A stretch of 22,397 nucleotides of DNA. It comes from Lachnoclostridium sp. UBA1175. GTDB taxonomy: Bacteria > Bacillota > Clostridia > Lachnospirales > Lachnospiraceae. Of this stretch, positions 1 to 6,639 are shown piece after piece. Numbering within the stretch: position 1 is the first letter of the stretch; every line of letters begins with the position of its first letter. Made by a program: the position numbers and the translations under genes. The stretch is from NCBI GenBank assembly GCA_002311665.1, contig DBYX01000001.1, positions 68,062-90,458 on the forward strand, read 5' to 3'. Below the pieces are notes generated by a model. That model was not told where the DNA came from, did no database searches, and was given only the letters and a program-made list of their open reading frames with translations.

Positions 1-255
1 ACACGCCGACGCCTACGCCGTACCGTACCGTGACGAACACGCCGACACCGACGCCGTACCGCTACGCGACGAGCACGCCTTCGCCCACGCCGAACCCTAC
101 CGTGACGAAGACACCCACGCCTACACCGTACCGTTACGTGACGAGCACGCCGACACCGACGCCGGGCCGCAACGCGACGCCGACGCCGACCAAGTCGGAC
201 CAGCCGAAGACACCCACACCGACGCATTATCGCCGGCCTACACCGACAGCCAAGC
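1..255 (+). repeat. Thr-Pro codon repeat (linker-coding, degenerate)
   Basis: Degenerate repeat of acg/ccg/cct/aca codons encoding TPTPTP units interrupted by YRY(V/A)TS. A longer unit of about 25 codons can be seen twice (VTNTPTPTPYRYATSTPSP and VTKTPTPTPYRYVTSTPTP). It is coding sequence for an extended linker, not a CRISPR or a satellite. Confidence 0.8.
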
Positions 256-926
256 CTACGCAGAGCGTCAATGTCGGATATGTGACTCCGGGTGTTAACA
301 CCGGCATCGGAACCGGAGAAGGTTCGGATGCAGGCCGCGGCATCGCGACGGGAGACCGCAACGGTGTGTTCTCCAAGGAAACGGTGACGGGAGCGGAGCT
401 TCCCGGCGCTGAGTTGACGCTCACCACCTACACCAAGAACAACGACCTCACGAGCGTTTCCGTTGCGAGCACTTCGGGCGGCGAAAAATTCACGATCTCC
501 AGGACGACCATCACCTGGACGAGCACGACGAAGCCTGCCGTGCTGATGAATCTTCCAAACGGAACGTATCGTTTGCACGAGGATTGCGCACCGGCTAACT
601 TCAACATCGCGTCCGACATTTGGTTCAAGGTCGTGAACGGATGCCTGTGCGATATGGAAGGCAACGTGATCCCGGAAGGTACCATCGTGATGATCGACAC
701 CGAGCTTACGGACCCGGGTACGGTTGACCACACCGACCCCGGATATCAGGCCGACAGGAAGTCGCCGAACAGCAAGATCAAATCCCCGCAGACGTCGGAG
801 GAGCAGACGGTGCTGTACATCGGCGGATTCATCATGCTTCTGGTTTTAGCGCTTGTGATGTATCTCATTGTGGATGCGAAGCGCGCCAAGGCACCTGTGA
901 AGGCGGAGCGGAAGAGCGACCGGTAA
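1..926 (+). CDS. Thr-Pro-rich surface protein with SpaA-like domain and C-terminal membrane anchor (5' partial)
   Basis: The frame is open to the first base, so the true start lies upstream; the GTG at 30 is internal. Roughly the first 85 codons (to about 255) are a Thr-Pro linker with repeated TPTPTPYR(Y)(V/A)T units, a cell-wall-spanning spacer. About 373-705 encodes a compact beta-rich domain. It has the hallmarks of SpaA/prealbumin-like surface domains: GAELPGAELTL at its start, then LPNGTYRLHEDCAP followed by an IWFKVVNG-type strand. At 781-804 comes SPQTSEE, then a hydrophobic segment (about 811-870) and a basic tail (KRAK...KAERKSDR). That is the layout of a sortase sorting signal, but with Ser in place of the Gly of LPxTG-type motifs. 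Either a variant sortase processes it or it stays as a single-pass membrane protein. The domain call is by pattern only; ligand and partner are unknown. The gene ends in a hairpin terminator. Confidence 0.75.
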   Translation, partial: TPTPTPYRTVTNTPTPTPYRYATSTPSPTPNPTVTKTPTPTPYRYVTSTPTPTPGRNATPTPTKSDQPKTPTPTHYRRPTPTAKPTQSVNVGYVTPGVNTGIGTGEGSDAGRGIATGDRNGVFSKETVTGAELPGAELTLTTYTKNNDLTSVSVASTSGGEKFTISRTTITWTSTTKPAVLMNLPNGTYRLHEDCAPANFNIASDIWFKVVNGCLCDMEGNVIPEGTIVMIDTELTDPGTVDHTDPGYQADRKSPNSKIKSPQTSEEQTVLYIGGFIMLLVLALVMYLIVDAKRAKAPVKAERKSDR

Positions 927-941
927 CAAAACGGAAATAAG

Positions 942-972
942 GCGCAGCCGCGCGACAGCGGTTGCGCCTTTG
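942..972 (+). terminator. Terminator of the surface-protein gene
   Basis: Stem GGCGCAGCCG / CGGTTGCGCC (one G-U pair) with an 8-nt loop, followed by TTT. It lies 15 nt after the stop codon. The T-tract is short, so it may be leaky. Confidence 0.7.
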
Positions 973-1067
973 CTAATATCAAGCCGGTTTCGCGGCGGTT
1001 CCTTCGGCGTACATGGGCCGACGAAAATGCTGCGAAAAGTATTTTTCGAAAAATGAAAAATAAGGGG

Positions 1068-1096
1068 TTGACAAACGACCTCTTGTAGTGTACAAT
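1068..1096 (+). promoter_or_regulatory. Promoter of tRNA-Gly
   Basis: Consensus -35 TTGACA (1068-1073), 17-bp spacer, -10 TACAAT (1091-1096). The predicted transcription start is about 25 nt upstream of the mature tRNA 5' end. Confidence 0.85.
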
Positions 1097-1129
1097 CCAC
1101 ATTGCGCCTGCGAGAAGAGCAGGACATAC

Positions 1130-1201
1130 GCACGAGTGGCTCAGTGGTGGAGTATCGCCTTGCCAAGGCGAGGGTCGCGGGTTCGAATCCCGTCTCGTGC
1201 T
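1130..1201 (+). tRNA. tRNA-Gly (anticodon GCC)
   Basis: The cloverleaf can be folded by hand. Acceptor GCACGAG/CTCGTGC; D stem GCTC/GAGT; anticodon stem TCGCC/GGCGA with loop TTGCCAA, giving anticodon GCC; variable loop GGGTC; T arm GCGGG-TTCGAAT-CCCGT; discriminator T at 1201. CCA is not encoded, so a CCA-adding enzyme is needed. A run of seven T starts at the discriminator. The tRNA forms a single-gene unit with its own promoter and terminator. Confidence 0.96.
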
Positions 1202-1214
1202 TTTTTTGTTGCCA

Positions 1215-1252
1215 AAAAACCTTCCCCCGTGAGGATGCGGGGGAAGGTTTTT
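1215..1252. terminator. Bidirectional terminator between tRNA-Gly and the convergent hlyIII gene
   Basis: Stem AAAAACCTTCCCCCG / CGGGGGAAGGTTTTT with an 8-nt loop. The T-run on the + strand ends the tRNA transcript. The A-run at 1214-1219 reads as a T-run on the - strand, so the same stem can end the hemolysin-III gene, whose stop lies at 1309. Confidence 0.85.
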
Positions 1253-1308
1253 CGTTTTGTCCGTAAATTGTCGTGTACCGCCGAAGGTCGGCGAAGAACG
1301 CCGCATCG

Positions 1309-1983
1309 TCACATGATGTAAAAGAGGATGCCGAAGAACTGCAGCACGCAGCCGGCAATCACGAACACGTGGAACAGGCTGTGGATGTATCGTTTCTTCG
1401 CGCCGATCAGGTAGAGCACGGCGCCGATCGTGAACGCGACACCGCCGAGCAGGATCCACAGAAAGCCCATCAGCGTCATCGCCTCGATCGTGATCTTGGC
1501 GCAGATGATGATTGCCCAGCCCATCACGAGGTAGCACAGGAACGAGAAGATGCGGTAGGCCTGCAGGTCGATCGCGTTGATCGCGGCGGCGATGAGAGCG
1601 CAGCCCCACTCGATGCCGAAGATCGTCCAGGCGAGGCCGGGGTGGTTTGCACGAATAGCGGCCAGCAGGATCGGCGTGTACGTGCCCGCGATCAGGAAAT
1701 AAATGTCACAGTGGTCGATGATGCGCATCACCTGCTTACCGGTGCCCTTGTGAAGCCCGTGGTACACGGAGGATACGGTGAACATTACGATCATCGTTCC
1801 GCCGTAGATCGAGGAGGTGACGACGCCCCAGGTGTTTCCGTGCGATGCGGCCATAATGATGCACAGCACCGTGATGGCGATGGCGAGCGCGCCGCCCACG
1901 ATGTGTGTGACCATATTGGCGATCTCCTCGCCCCGTGTATAGTTCGGCAGACTCCGCTCCTTGAGTGGTGTTCTCTTTTTCAT
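1309..1983 (-). CDS. Hemolysin III family (HlyIII/PAQR-like) membrane protein
   Basis: Multi-pass membrane protein of 224 aa, the usual length for the bacterial HlyIII (YqfA/TrhA) branch of the PAQR superfamily. It shows the family's three polar clusters. One is E-x2-N-x2-THIVGG near the N-terminus. The next is SSVYHGLHKG...IIDHCDIYFLIAGTYTP after the second and third helices. The third is HSLFHVFVIAG before the last helix. The His and Asp residues are the putative metal-binding set known from the family. About seven hydrophobic segments are visible. The frame extends further upstream, but the ATG at 1983 is chosen because GGAGGGGAG lies directly before it and the protein then begins with MKKRTPLKERS. 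The cellular role of bacterial members is poorly defined; membrane lipid or energetics functions have been proposed, and the hemolysin name should not be read as toxicity. It is monocistronic and divergent from the HAD gene. Confidence 0.9.
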   Translation of the reverse strand: MKKRTPLKERSLPNYTRGEEIANMVTHIVGGALAIAITVLCIIMAASHGNTWGVVTSSIYGGTMIVMFTVSSVYHGLHKGTGKQVMRIIDHCDIYFLIAGTYTPILLAAIRANHPGLAWTIFGIEWGCALIAAAINAIDLQAYRIFSFLCYLVMGWAIIICAKITIEAMTLMGFLWILLGGVAFTIGAVLYLIGAKKRYIHSLFHVFVIAGCVLQFFGILFYIM

Positions 1984-2080
1984 AAGCTCTCCCCTCCGTT
2001 GCGGCTGCGACATTCCGAACCCGTACGCGCACTGATTGGGAAAATAAAAACCGCAACACATAGTTTTAATTACTACATCA

Positions 2081-2109
2081 AGTATACCACGAGGTGCGGG
2101 AAAATGCAA
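2081..2109 (-). promoter_or_regulatory. Promoter of the hlyIII gene (- strand)
   Basis: Reading the - strand: -35 TTGCAT (2104-2109), 17-bp spacer, -10 TATACT (2081-2086), with a TGG just before the -10. Transcription runs towards the start codon at 1983. It is the mirror partner of the HAD promoter. Confidence 0.75.
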
Positions 2110-2146
2110 CACCGTTTTCCGCGGAAAAGGAGCGATTGCATTTTCC
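2099..2146. promoter_or_regulatory. Nested inverted repeat between divergent promoters (candidate operator)
   Basis: Outer arms GGAAAATGCAA (2099-2109) and TTGCATTTTCC (2136-2146) are an exact 11-bp inverted repeat. Each arm contains the -35 box of one of the two divergent genes. Inside lies a perfect 14-bp palindrome TTTTCCGCGGAAAA (2115-2128) that is nearly concentric with the arms. This fits a shared operator bound by a dimeric regulator. No regulator gene is adjacent. Confidence 0.55.
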
Positions 2147-2164
2147 GAAGCGATATGGTATCGT
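2136..2164 (+). promoter_or_regulatory. Promoter of the HAD hydrolase gene
   Basis: -35 TTGCAT (2136-2141), 17-bp spacer, -10 TATCGT (2159-2164). The -10 is weaker than that of the opposing promoter. Confidence 0.5.
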
Positions 2165-2178
2165 GGAGAGGAATTCGG

Positions 2179-2204
2179 GCGCGGGTTCATGCGCGCGTTT
2201 TTTT
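2179..2204 (+). terminator. Terminator-like hairpin in the HAD leader (possible attenuator)
   Basis: Stem GCGCG / CGCGC with an 8-nt loop, then G and seven T (2198-2204). It lies between the predicted HAD promoter and the AGGAGG ribosome-binding site (about 2210-2215). No gene precedes it on this strand, so it would act on the HAD leader itself. The short stem leaves doubt. Confidence 0.45.
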
Positions 2205-2222
2205 ATGTAAGGAGGAACACAG

Positions 2223-2693
2223 ATGGTACGACTCGCTTTCTTTGATATGGACGGGACGCTCTGCGCGCCGCGCTTTTATGTGAACGGGAAGACGCTCCAC
2301 GGGATGTCTGATCAGGAGTGGCTCACATACTGCGAGAAAAACGGGGAGGACGGCTACCGCTTCTGCAAGCCGGTACCGATGGTGACAGAGTACGCGCAGG
2401 GTCTCAAGGACCGCGGCGCGAAGCTGTATGTGCTCTCGACCTCCTGGACGGAGTGGGAGGATGCGGCCAAGCGCAAGTTCATTGCGCAGAATTACCCCGG
2501 TCTTTTCGAGGAGGTGCGCACGGTGCGCGGGGATGCGGAGAAACTTCCCATGATCCGAGAAACCGCGGAGAAGGAGGGCGTCCGGCTCGACGAGTGTGAG
2601 CTTGTGGAGGACACGTACTCCACGGTGCTGGCGGCAATCGTCGCGGGGATCCGCGGGACACACGTCTCTCATATATATTGTAATCTCGGCTGA
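2223..2693 (+). CDS. Small HAD-superfamily hydrolase
   Basis: Protein of 156 aa with the four HAD motifs. Motif I is FFDMDGTL (nucleophile Asp8, acid/base Asp10). Motif II is LSTSW (Ser/Thr at 72-73), motif III has a Lys around 107 (EKLPM), and motif IV is VEDTYSTVLAA (acidic pair 129-130). It is compact, with only a short insert (residues 15-50) between motifs I and II, so it has little or no cap domain. Capless members often act on larger phosphorylated substrates or as nucleotidases, but the substrate cannot be told here. The start is fixed by TAAGGAGGAACACAG before ATG. The gene is single, with no clear terminator after the stop. Confidence 0.85.
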   Translation: MVRLAFFDMDGTLCAPRFYVNGKTLHGMSDQEWLTYCEKNGEDGYRFCKPVPMVTEYAQGLKDRGAKLYVLSTSWTEWEDAAKRKFIAQNYPGLFEEVRTVRGDAEKLPMIRETAEKEGVRLDECELVEDTYSTVLAAIVAGIRGTHVSHIYCNLG

Positions 2694-2779
2694 TCGCGGT
2701 GACGGAAAACCCGTCGCGCGGCGAACAGCGCTTCACGGATTATCGTTCTTCGTGTTTTTGTATAATTCAATCGTTTCAA

Positions 2780-2835
2780 TTCGTTATTTTTTCGTAAGAT
2801 TGTCAATAGTAACGAAAAACGCACTGTGGTAAAAT
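2780..2835 (+). promoter_or_regulatory. Candidate mdh promoter region
   Basis: An extended -10 (TGG-TAAAAT, TG at 2827-2828, hexamer 2830-2835) has no good -35, as expected for extended -10 promoters. An inverted repeat TTCGTTA (2780-2786) / TAACGAA (2810-2816) lies upstream and could be a regulator site. A second possible -10, TATAAT, lies at 2761-2766 but has no supporting -35. Confidence 0.4.
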
Positions 2836-2928
2836 CGATATTAACATCAGTACGACTGCGCACGCAGCGTACAAAAACAGAATAACAAAGGCAGGAATAA
2901 CGGCGCGCAAGCGCGGAAAGAGGTATGT

Positions 2929-3873
2929 ATGAAGGTTACTATCATTGGCGCGGGAAGCGTCGGATCGACGATCGCATTCACTCTCGCAACGAACGGCACC
3001 GCTTCGGACATCGTTCTCATTGACGTGAACGAGGAGAAAGCCAAAGGTGAGGCAATGGATATTCTCCAGGGCGCACCGTTCTTCGGTTCCCTGAGCATCA
3101 TTGCGGGTAACTACAGCGATGCAGTCGGTTCGGATATCGTCATCATCACGTCCGGCATCCCGAGAAAAGCAGGTCAGTCCAGACTTGAGCTTGCACAGAC
3201 CAATGTCAACATTATGAAGGACATCGCATCCAAGATCACGGTGTATGCGCCGAAGGCGATCTACATCATCGTAAGCAATCCGGTCGATGTCATGACCTAC
3301 GCATTCCACAAGTTCTCCGGTATCCCGGAGAATCAGATCATCGGTTCCGGCACGATCCTCGATACTTCGAGACTTCGTTCGCGCCTGTCCGAGCTTTACG
3401 ATATCAGCCAGAGCAACGTCCATGCATATGTGTTCGGTGAGCATGGCGATTCCTCTTTCATCACCTGGTCCCTTGCCAACATCTCGAACGTACCGATCGG
3501 CCAGTACAAGGAGCGCGTTCACAACTCCATCAAGGAGTTCCCCGAGCTCAACAAGGCTGAGGTGGAGGAGTACGTTAAGAAGTCCGGCGGCATCGTGATC
3601 GGCTGGAAGGGCGCTACCTATTACGCGATCGCTGTTTCCGTAGCGTTCATTGTTAAGACCATCGTAACCGGTATCGATACGACCATGACGGTTTCCACGA
3701 TGATGCACGGCGAGTACGGCATCAGCGATGTATGCCTCAGCACCCTTGCCATCGTAGGCAAGAGCGGTATCATCGGCAACGTTGAGACGCCTCTTACCGA
3801 GGAGGAGATCGATCTTCTCCGCAAGAGCGCGGACAGCCTCAAGGCCGTTATACGCAGCATTAATATCGACTGA
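2929..3873 (+). CDS. mdh: LDH-type NAD-dependent dehydrogenase, predicted malate dehydrogenase
   Basis: Full-length (314 aa) member of the L-lactate/malate dehydrogenase family, catalysing the NAD-linked 2-oxoacid to 2-hydroxyacid reaction in the cytosol. Visible features are the GAGSVGS dinucleotide loop (7-13), Asp32 (NAD preference), NPVD (117-120), LDTSRLR with the carboxylate-binding Arg148, and GEHGDS with catalytic His172. The overall pattern is LDH-like. However, the substrate-specificity loop reads GIPRKAGQSR, with Arg79 where lactate dehydrogenases carry Gln (Gln102 in classical numbering). Arg there selects oxaloacetate/malate. The neighbours, fumarase and malic enzyme, agree. A database would probably label it L-lactate dehydrogenase, so malate specificity is a prediction. 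The start has GGAAAGAGG upstream. Codon use is that of a highly expressed gene. Confidence 0.85.
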   Translation: MKVTIIGAGSVGSTIAFTLATNGTASDIVLIDVNEEKAKGEAMDILQGAPFFGSLSIIAGNYSDAVGSDIVIITSGIPRKAGQSRLELAQTNVNIMKDIASKITVYAPKAIYIIVSNPVDVMTYAFHKFSGIPENQIIGSGTILDTSRLRSRLSELYDISQSNVHAYVFGEHGDSSFITWSLANISNVPIGQYKERVHNSIKEFPELNKAEVEEYVKKSGGIVIGWKGATYYAIAVSVAFIVKTIVTGIDTTMTVSTMMHGEYGISDVCLSTLAIVGKSGIIGNVETPLTEEEIDLLRKSADSLKAVIRSINID

Positions 3874-3888
3874 TCAAAACAACAGCGG

Positions 3889-3918
3889 AAGCAGCATTCT
3901 CTGCGGAGGGTGCTGCTT
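3889..3918 (+). terminator. Intergenic hairpin between mdh and fumC
   Basis: Perfect 8-bp stem AAGCAGCA / TGCTGCTT with a 14-nt loop, followed by TCTGTG rather than a true T-tract. It is probably a weak terminator or an mRNA-processing or stability element that lowers fumC relative to mdh. Confidence 0.45.
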
Positions 3919-3951
3919 TCTGTGCGATAAGAGAGCGTAGGAGGACTTCTG

Positions 3952-5328
3952 ATGGAGTATCGTGTTGAACATGATTCCATGGGCGATGTGCAGGTGCCTG
4001 CCGACCGTTACTGGGGCGCGCAGACCGAGCGCAGCCGCGGGAATTTCCCAATCGGTGTCGGCTTGGAGACGATGCCCTCGGAGATTGTTCAGGCGTTCGG
4101 TATCCTGAAGAAGGCTGCGGCGCTCGCCAACCGCGAACTGTTGCCGGAGCGCATGACGCAGGAGAAACTCGACGCGATCGCGAGAGCGTGCGACGAGGTG
4201 ATCGACGGAACGCTGGCGGAGCATTTTCCGCTTGTCGTATGGCAGACCGGCAGCGGCACACAGTCCAATATGAATGCAAACGAAGTGATCGCAAACCGCG
4301 GCAATGAGATCGCGGGGCGAAAGCTTCTTCATCCGAACGACGACGTCAATATGTCGCAGTCGTCGAACGATACATTCCCCACGGCGATGCACATCGCGGC
4401 CGTGCTCGGGATCGAGCGGAAACTCCTTCCGGCACTTGACTCGCTGACGGAGACGTTCCGCAAACTTGCGGCGGCGAACGAAGGCATTGTCAAATGCGGT
4501 CGTACGCATCTGCAGGATGCGACACCGATCCGTTTCTCCCAGGAGATCTCCGGGTGGAGCGAGAGTCTGGCGACGGACCGCGAGATGATCACGGCGGCGC
4601 TCCCGATGCTTCGGAGGCTTGCCCTCGGCGGCACCGCGGTGGGAACCGGGATCAACGCTCCGAAGAGTTTCGGTGAGACGGCAGCGACGAGAGTGGCGGA
4701 GATCACGGGAAGCGCATTTGAGACCGCGCCGAACAAGTTCCACGCACTCACCTCGAAAGACGAATTCGTGTTCGCGCACGGTGCGCTGAAAGCGCTGGCC
4801 GCGGACCTTATGAAGATCGCAAATGATGTTCGCTGGCTCGCGAGCGGGCCGCGCAACGGACTGGCCGAGATCACGATCCCGGCGAACGAACCGGGCTCGT
4901 CCATCATGCCCGGCAAGGTGAATCCGACGCAGTGCGAGGCAGTCACGATGGTGGCCGTCCAGGTCATCGCGAACGATACGGCCGTCGGTATGGCGGCAAG
5001 CCAGGGCAATTTTGAACTCAACGTGTTCATGCCCGTGTGTGCTTACAATTTTCTGCAGTCCGTGAGACTTCTCGCGGATGCGATGGCATCCTTTGAGAGC
5101 CGTTGCGTCGCGGGGATCACCGCGAACGAGGAGCGGATGAAGCAGAACCTTACACAGTCCCTGATGCTTGTCACGGCATTGAATCCATATATCGGTTACG
5201 AGAAGGCGGCGGAGACGGCGAAGAAAGCCTACCGCGAGAACATTTCCCTCAAGGAAGCGTGCGTCGCCCTCGGATACCTGAGCGAGGAGCGCTTCGACGA
5301 GGTGTTCCGTCCGGAGGATATGTGCTGA
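3952..5328 (+). CDS. fumC: Class II fumarate hydratase (fumarase C)
   Basis: Homotetrameric, iron-free fumarase that interconverts fumarate and L-malate. The 458-aa length is normal. Landmarks are SGTQSNMNANEVIANR, DDVNMSQSSNDTFPTAMH, GRTHLQDATPI (about residues 183-193, substrate-binding His) and GSSIMPGKVNPTQCE (about 314-328, mobile active-site loop). TQCE after KVNP points to fumarase, because aspartases normally have VIPE there. AGGAGG precedes the ATG. It lies 78 nt after mdh and 62 nt before the malic enzyme gene, making a fumarate-malate-oxaloacetate/pyruvate block. Codon use is richer in GCG/GTG/CTC than its two neighbours, suggesting lower expression or a different history. Confidence 0.96.
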   Translation: MEYRVEHDSMGDVQVPADRYWGAQTERSRGNFPIGVGLETMPSEIVQAFGILKKAAALANRELLPERMTQEKLDAIARACDEVIDGTLAEHFPLVVWQTGSGTQSNMNANEVIANRGNEIAGRKLLHPNDDVNMSQSSNDTFPTAMHIAAVLGIERKLLPALDSLTETFRKLAAANEGIVKCGRTHLQDATPIRFSQEISGWSESLATDREMITAALPMLRRLALGGTAVGTGINAPKSFGETAATRVAEITGSAFETAPNKFHALTSKDEFVFAHGALKALAADLMKIANDVRWLASGPRNGLAEITIPANEPGSSIMPGKVNPTQCEAVTMVAVQVIANDTAVGMAASQGNFELNVFMPVCAYNFLQSVRLLADAMASFESRCVAGITANEERMKQNLTQSLMLVTALNPYIGYEKAAETAKKAYRENISLKEACVALGYLSEERFDEVFRPEDMC

Positions 5329-5354
5329 GGCACGGGGAGCACTACAACGAATAA

Positions 5355-5371
5355 TAAGCGGAAAGCGCTTA
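5355..5371 (+). promoter_or_regulatory. Inverted repeat / cre-like site before the malic enzyme gene
   Basis: TAAGCG-GAAAG-CGCTTA is a perfect 6-bp inverted repeat. It overlaps GGAAAGCGCTTAAT (5360-5373), which matches 11 of 14 positions of the Gram-positive catabolite-responsive consensus TGWAARCGYTWWCA, including its central AAAGCGCTT. The position, about 18 nt before the start codon, would fit CcpA-type road-block repression. It could also be a plain mRNA hairpin. Confidence 0.45.
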
Positions 5372-5390
5372 ATAGGAAAGGAATATCAGT

Positions 5391-6563
5391 ATGAACTATG
5401 CAGAAGAATCCCTGAAAAAGCACTACGAATGGAAAGGTAAGGTTGAGATGATCGTTCGTGCTCCCCTGGAGACGAAAGAGGATCTTTCCCTTGCATACAC
5501 CCCCGGTGTTGCACAGCCCTGCCTTGAGATTCAGAAGAATGTTGACCTGAGCTACGATCTTACCCGTCGTTCCAACCTTGTTGCGGTTGTCACGGACGGT
5601 ACCGCAGTGCTCGGTCTCGGCGACATCGGCCCGGAGGCCGGTATGCCCGTTATGGAAGGCAAATGCGCGCTCTTCAAGGCGTTCGGCGATGTGGATGCGA
5701 TTCCGCTCTGCATTCGTTCCAAGGAAGTTGATGACATCGTGAACACGGTTCGCCTTCTTGCGGGCTCGTTCGGCGGTGTTAACCTCGAGGACATCTCCGC
5801 ACCCCGCTGCTTCGAAATCGAGAGAAAGCTGAAAGAGTGCTGCGATATCCCGATTTTCCACGATGATCAGCACGGTACGGCTGTTGTATGCCTCGCTGCT
5901 ATGCTCAACGCTCTCAAGGTTGTAGACAAGAAGATCGATGAGATCCGCGTTGTCACGAGCGGTGCAGGTGCTGCAGGTATCGCGATCATCAAGCTCCTCA
6001 TTTCCATGGGACTCAAGGACGTTGTTATGTGCGACCGCAAGGGTGCGATCTACAAGGGCCGCGACGGTCTGAACCCGGAGAAGGAGATCATCGCTGAGAT
6101 GACCAACCAGCAGATGCGCAAGGGCAGCCTTGAGGAAGTGATCAAGGGTGCTGACGTATTCATCGGTGTTTCCGCTCCCGGCTGCGTAACGCCTGAGATG
6201 GTGAAGAGCATGGCTCCCAAGGCAATCCTCTTCCCGATGGCTAACCCGACTCCCGAGATCATGCCCGATGAGGCGAAGGCTGCAGGCGCAGCGGTAGTAG
6301 GTACCGGCCGCAGTGACTTCCCGAACCAGATCAACAACGTGCTCGCATTCCCGGGCATTTTCCGCGGTGCGCTTGATGTTCGCGCGCGCGACATCAACGA
6401 TGAGATGAAGATCGCAGCCGCAAAGGCTATCGCTGCTTTTGTAACCGACGACAAGCTCTCGGCGGATTACATCATCCCGAGTGCTCTTGACAAGACCGTT
6501 GCTCAGGCGGTTGCCAAGGCTGTTGCCGAGGCAGCACGCGCTACCGGTGTTGCACGTCTGTAA
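5391..6563 (+). CDS. NAD(P)-dependent malic enzyme (oxaloacetate-decarboxylating)
   Basis: Converts L-malate to pyruvate and CO2 with reduction of NAD(P). The 390-aa length is typical of the short bacterial type without a phosphotransacetylase-like extension. Seen in the sequence are LAYTPGVAQPC (catalytic Tyr36), GKCALFKAFG (Lys91), FHDDQHGTAVV (metal site, about residues 155-165), the TSGAGAAGIAI dinucleotide loop (about 190-200) with Asp in VMCDRKG at the end of the next strand, and FPMANPTPEI. The acidic residue suggests NAD rather than NADP. AGGAAAGGA precedes the ATG. Codon use is strongly GTT/GCT/GCA-biased, as in the pta-ackA pair, suggesting high expression. It is probably co-transcribed with fumC, with extra control at the cre-like site, and ends in a strong terminator. 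Confidence 0.95.
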   Translation: MNYAEESLKKHYEWKGKVEMIVRAPLETKEDLSLAYTPGVAQPCLEIQKNVDLSYDLTRRSNLVAVVTDGTAVLGLGDIGPEAGMPVMEGKCALFKAFGDVDAIPLCIRSKEVDDIVNTVRLLAGSFGGVNLEDISAPRCFEIERKLKECCDIPIFHDDQHGTAVVCLAAMLNALKVVDKKIDEIRVVTSGAGAAGIAIIKLLISMGLKDVVMCDRKGAIYKGRDGLNPEKEIIAEMTNQQMRKGSLEEVIKGADVFIGVSAPGCVTPEMVKSMAPKAILFPMANPTPEIMPDEAKAAGAAVVGTGRSDFPNQINNVLAFPGIFRGALDVRARDINDEMKIAAAKAIAAFVTDDKLSADYIIPSALDKTVAQAVAKAVAEAARATGVARL

Positions 6564-6583
6564 TTAACTGATATAGCGAATAT

Positions 6584-6618
6584 TTGCGGCTCCCTGTCTT
6601 GCGGAGCCGCAAGTTTTT
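6584..6618 (+). terminator. Terminator after the malic enzyme gene
   Basis: Perfect 10-bp stem TTGCGGCTCC / GGAGCCGCAA, 9-nt loop, then G and TTTTT. It sits only 22 nt before the next start codon, so the downstream lipoprotein needs read-through or a promoter overlapping this point. A weak candidate is TTGCAC 6550-6555 / TATAGC 6572-6577. Confidence 0.9.
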
Positions 6619-6639
6619 AAAGGGAAAAGGAGAGACTGA

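Noticed and set aside
1984..2190. N-terminal extension of the hlyIII protein
   Set aside because: The extension crosses the predicted promoter and lacks membrane-protein character; the ATG at 1983 has an ideal ribosome-binding site.
1273..2283. + strand frame of 336 codons across the hlyIII gene
   Set aside because: Shadow of a well-supported family member on the - strand. Composition is D/H/R-rich and it runs through both promoters.
2700..2723. Terminator after the HAD gene
   Set aside because: The partly paired CGCGGTGACGG / CCGTCGCGCG has mismatches and no T-tract.
2800..2816. Rex (redox repressor) site upstream of mdh
   Set aside because: TTGTCAATAGTAACGAA resembles half of the consensus, but the spacing is one base short and the second half matches only about 4 of 7 positions.
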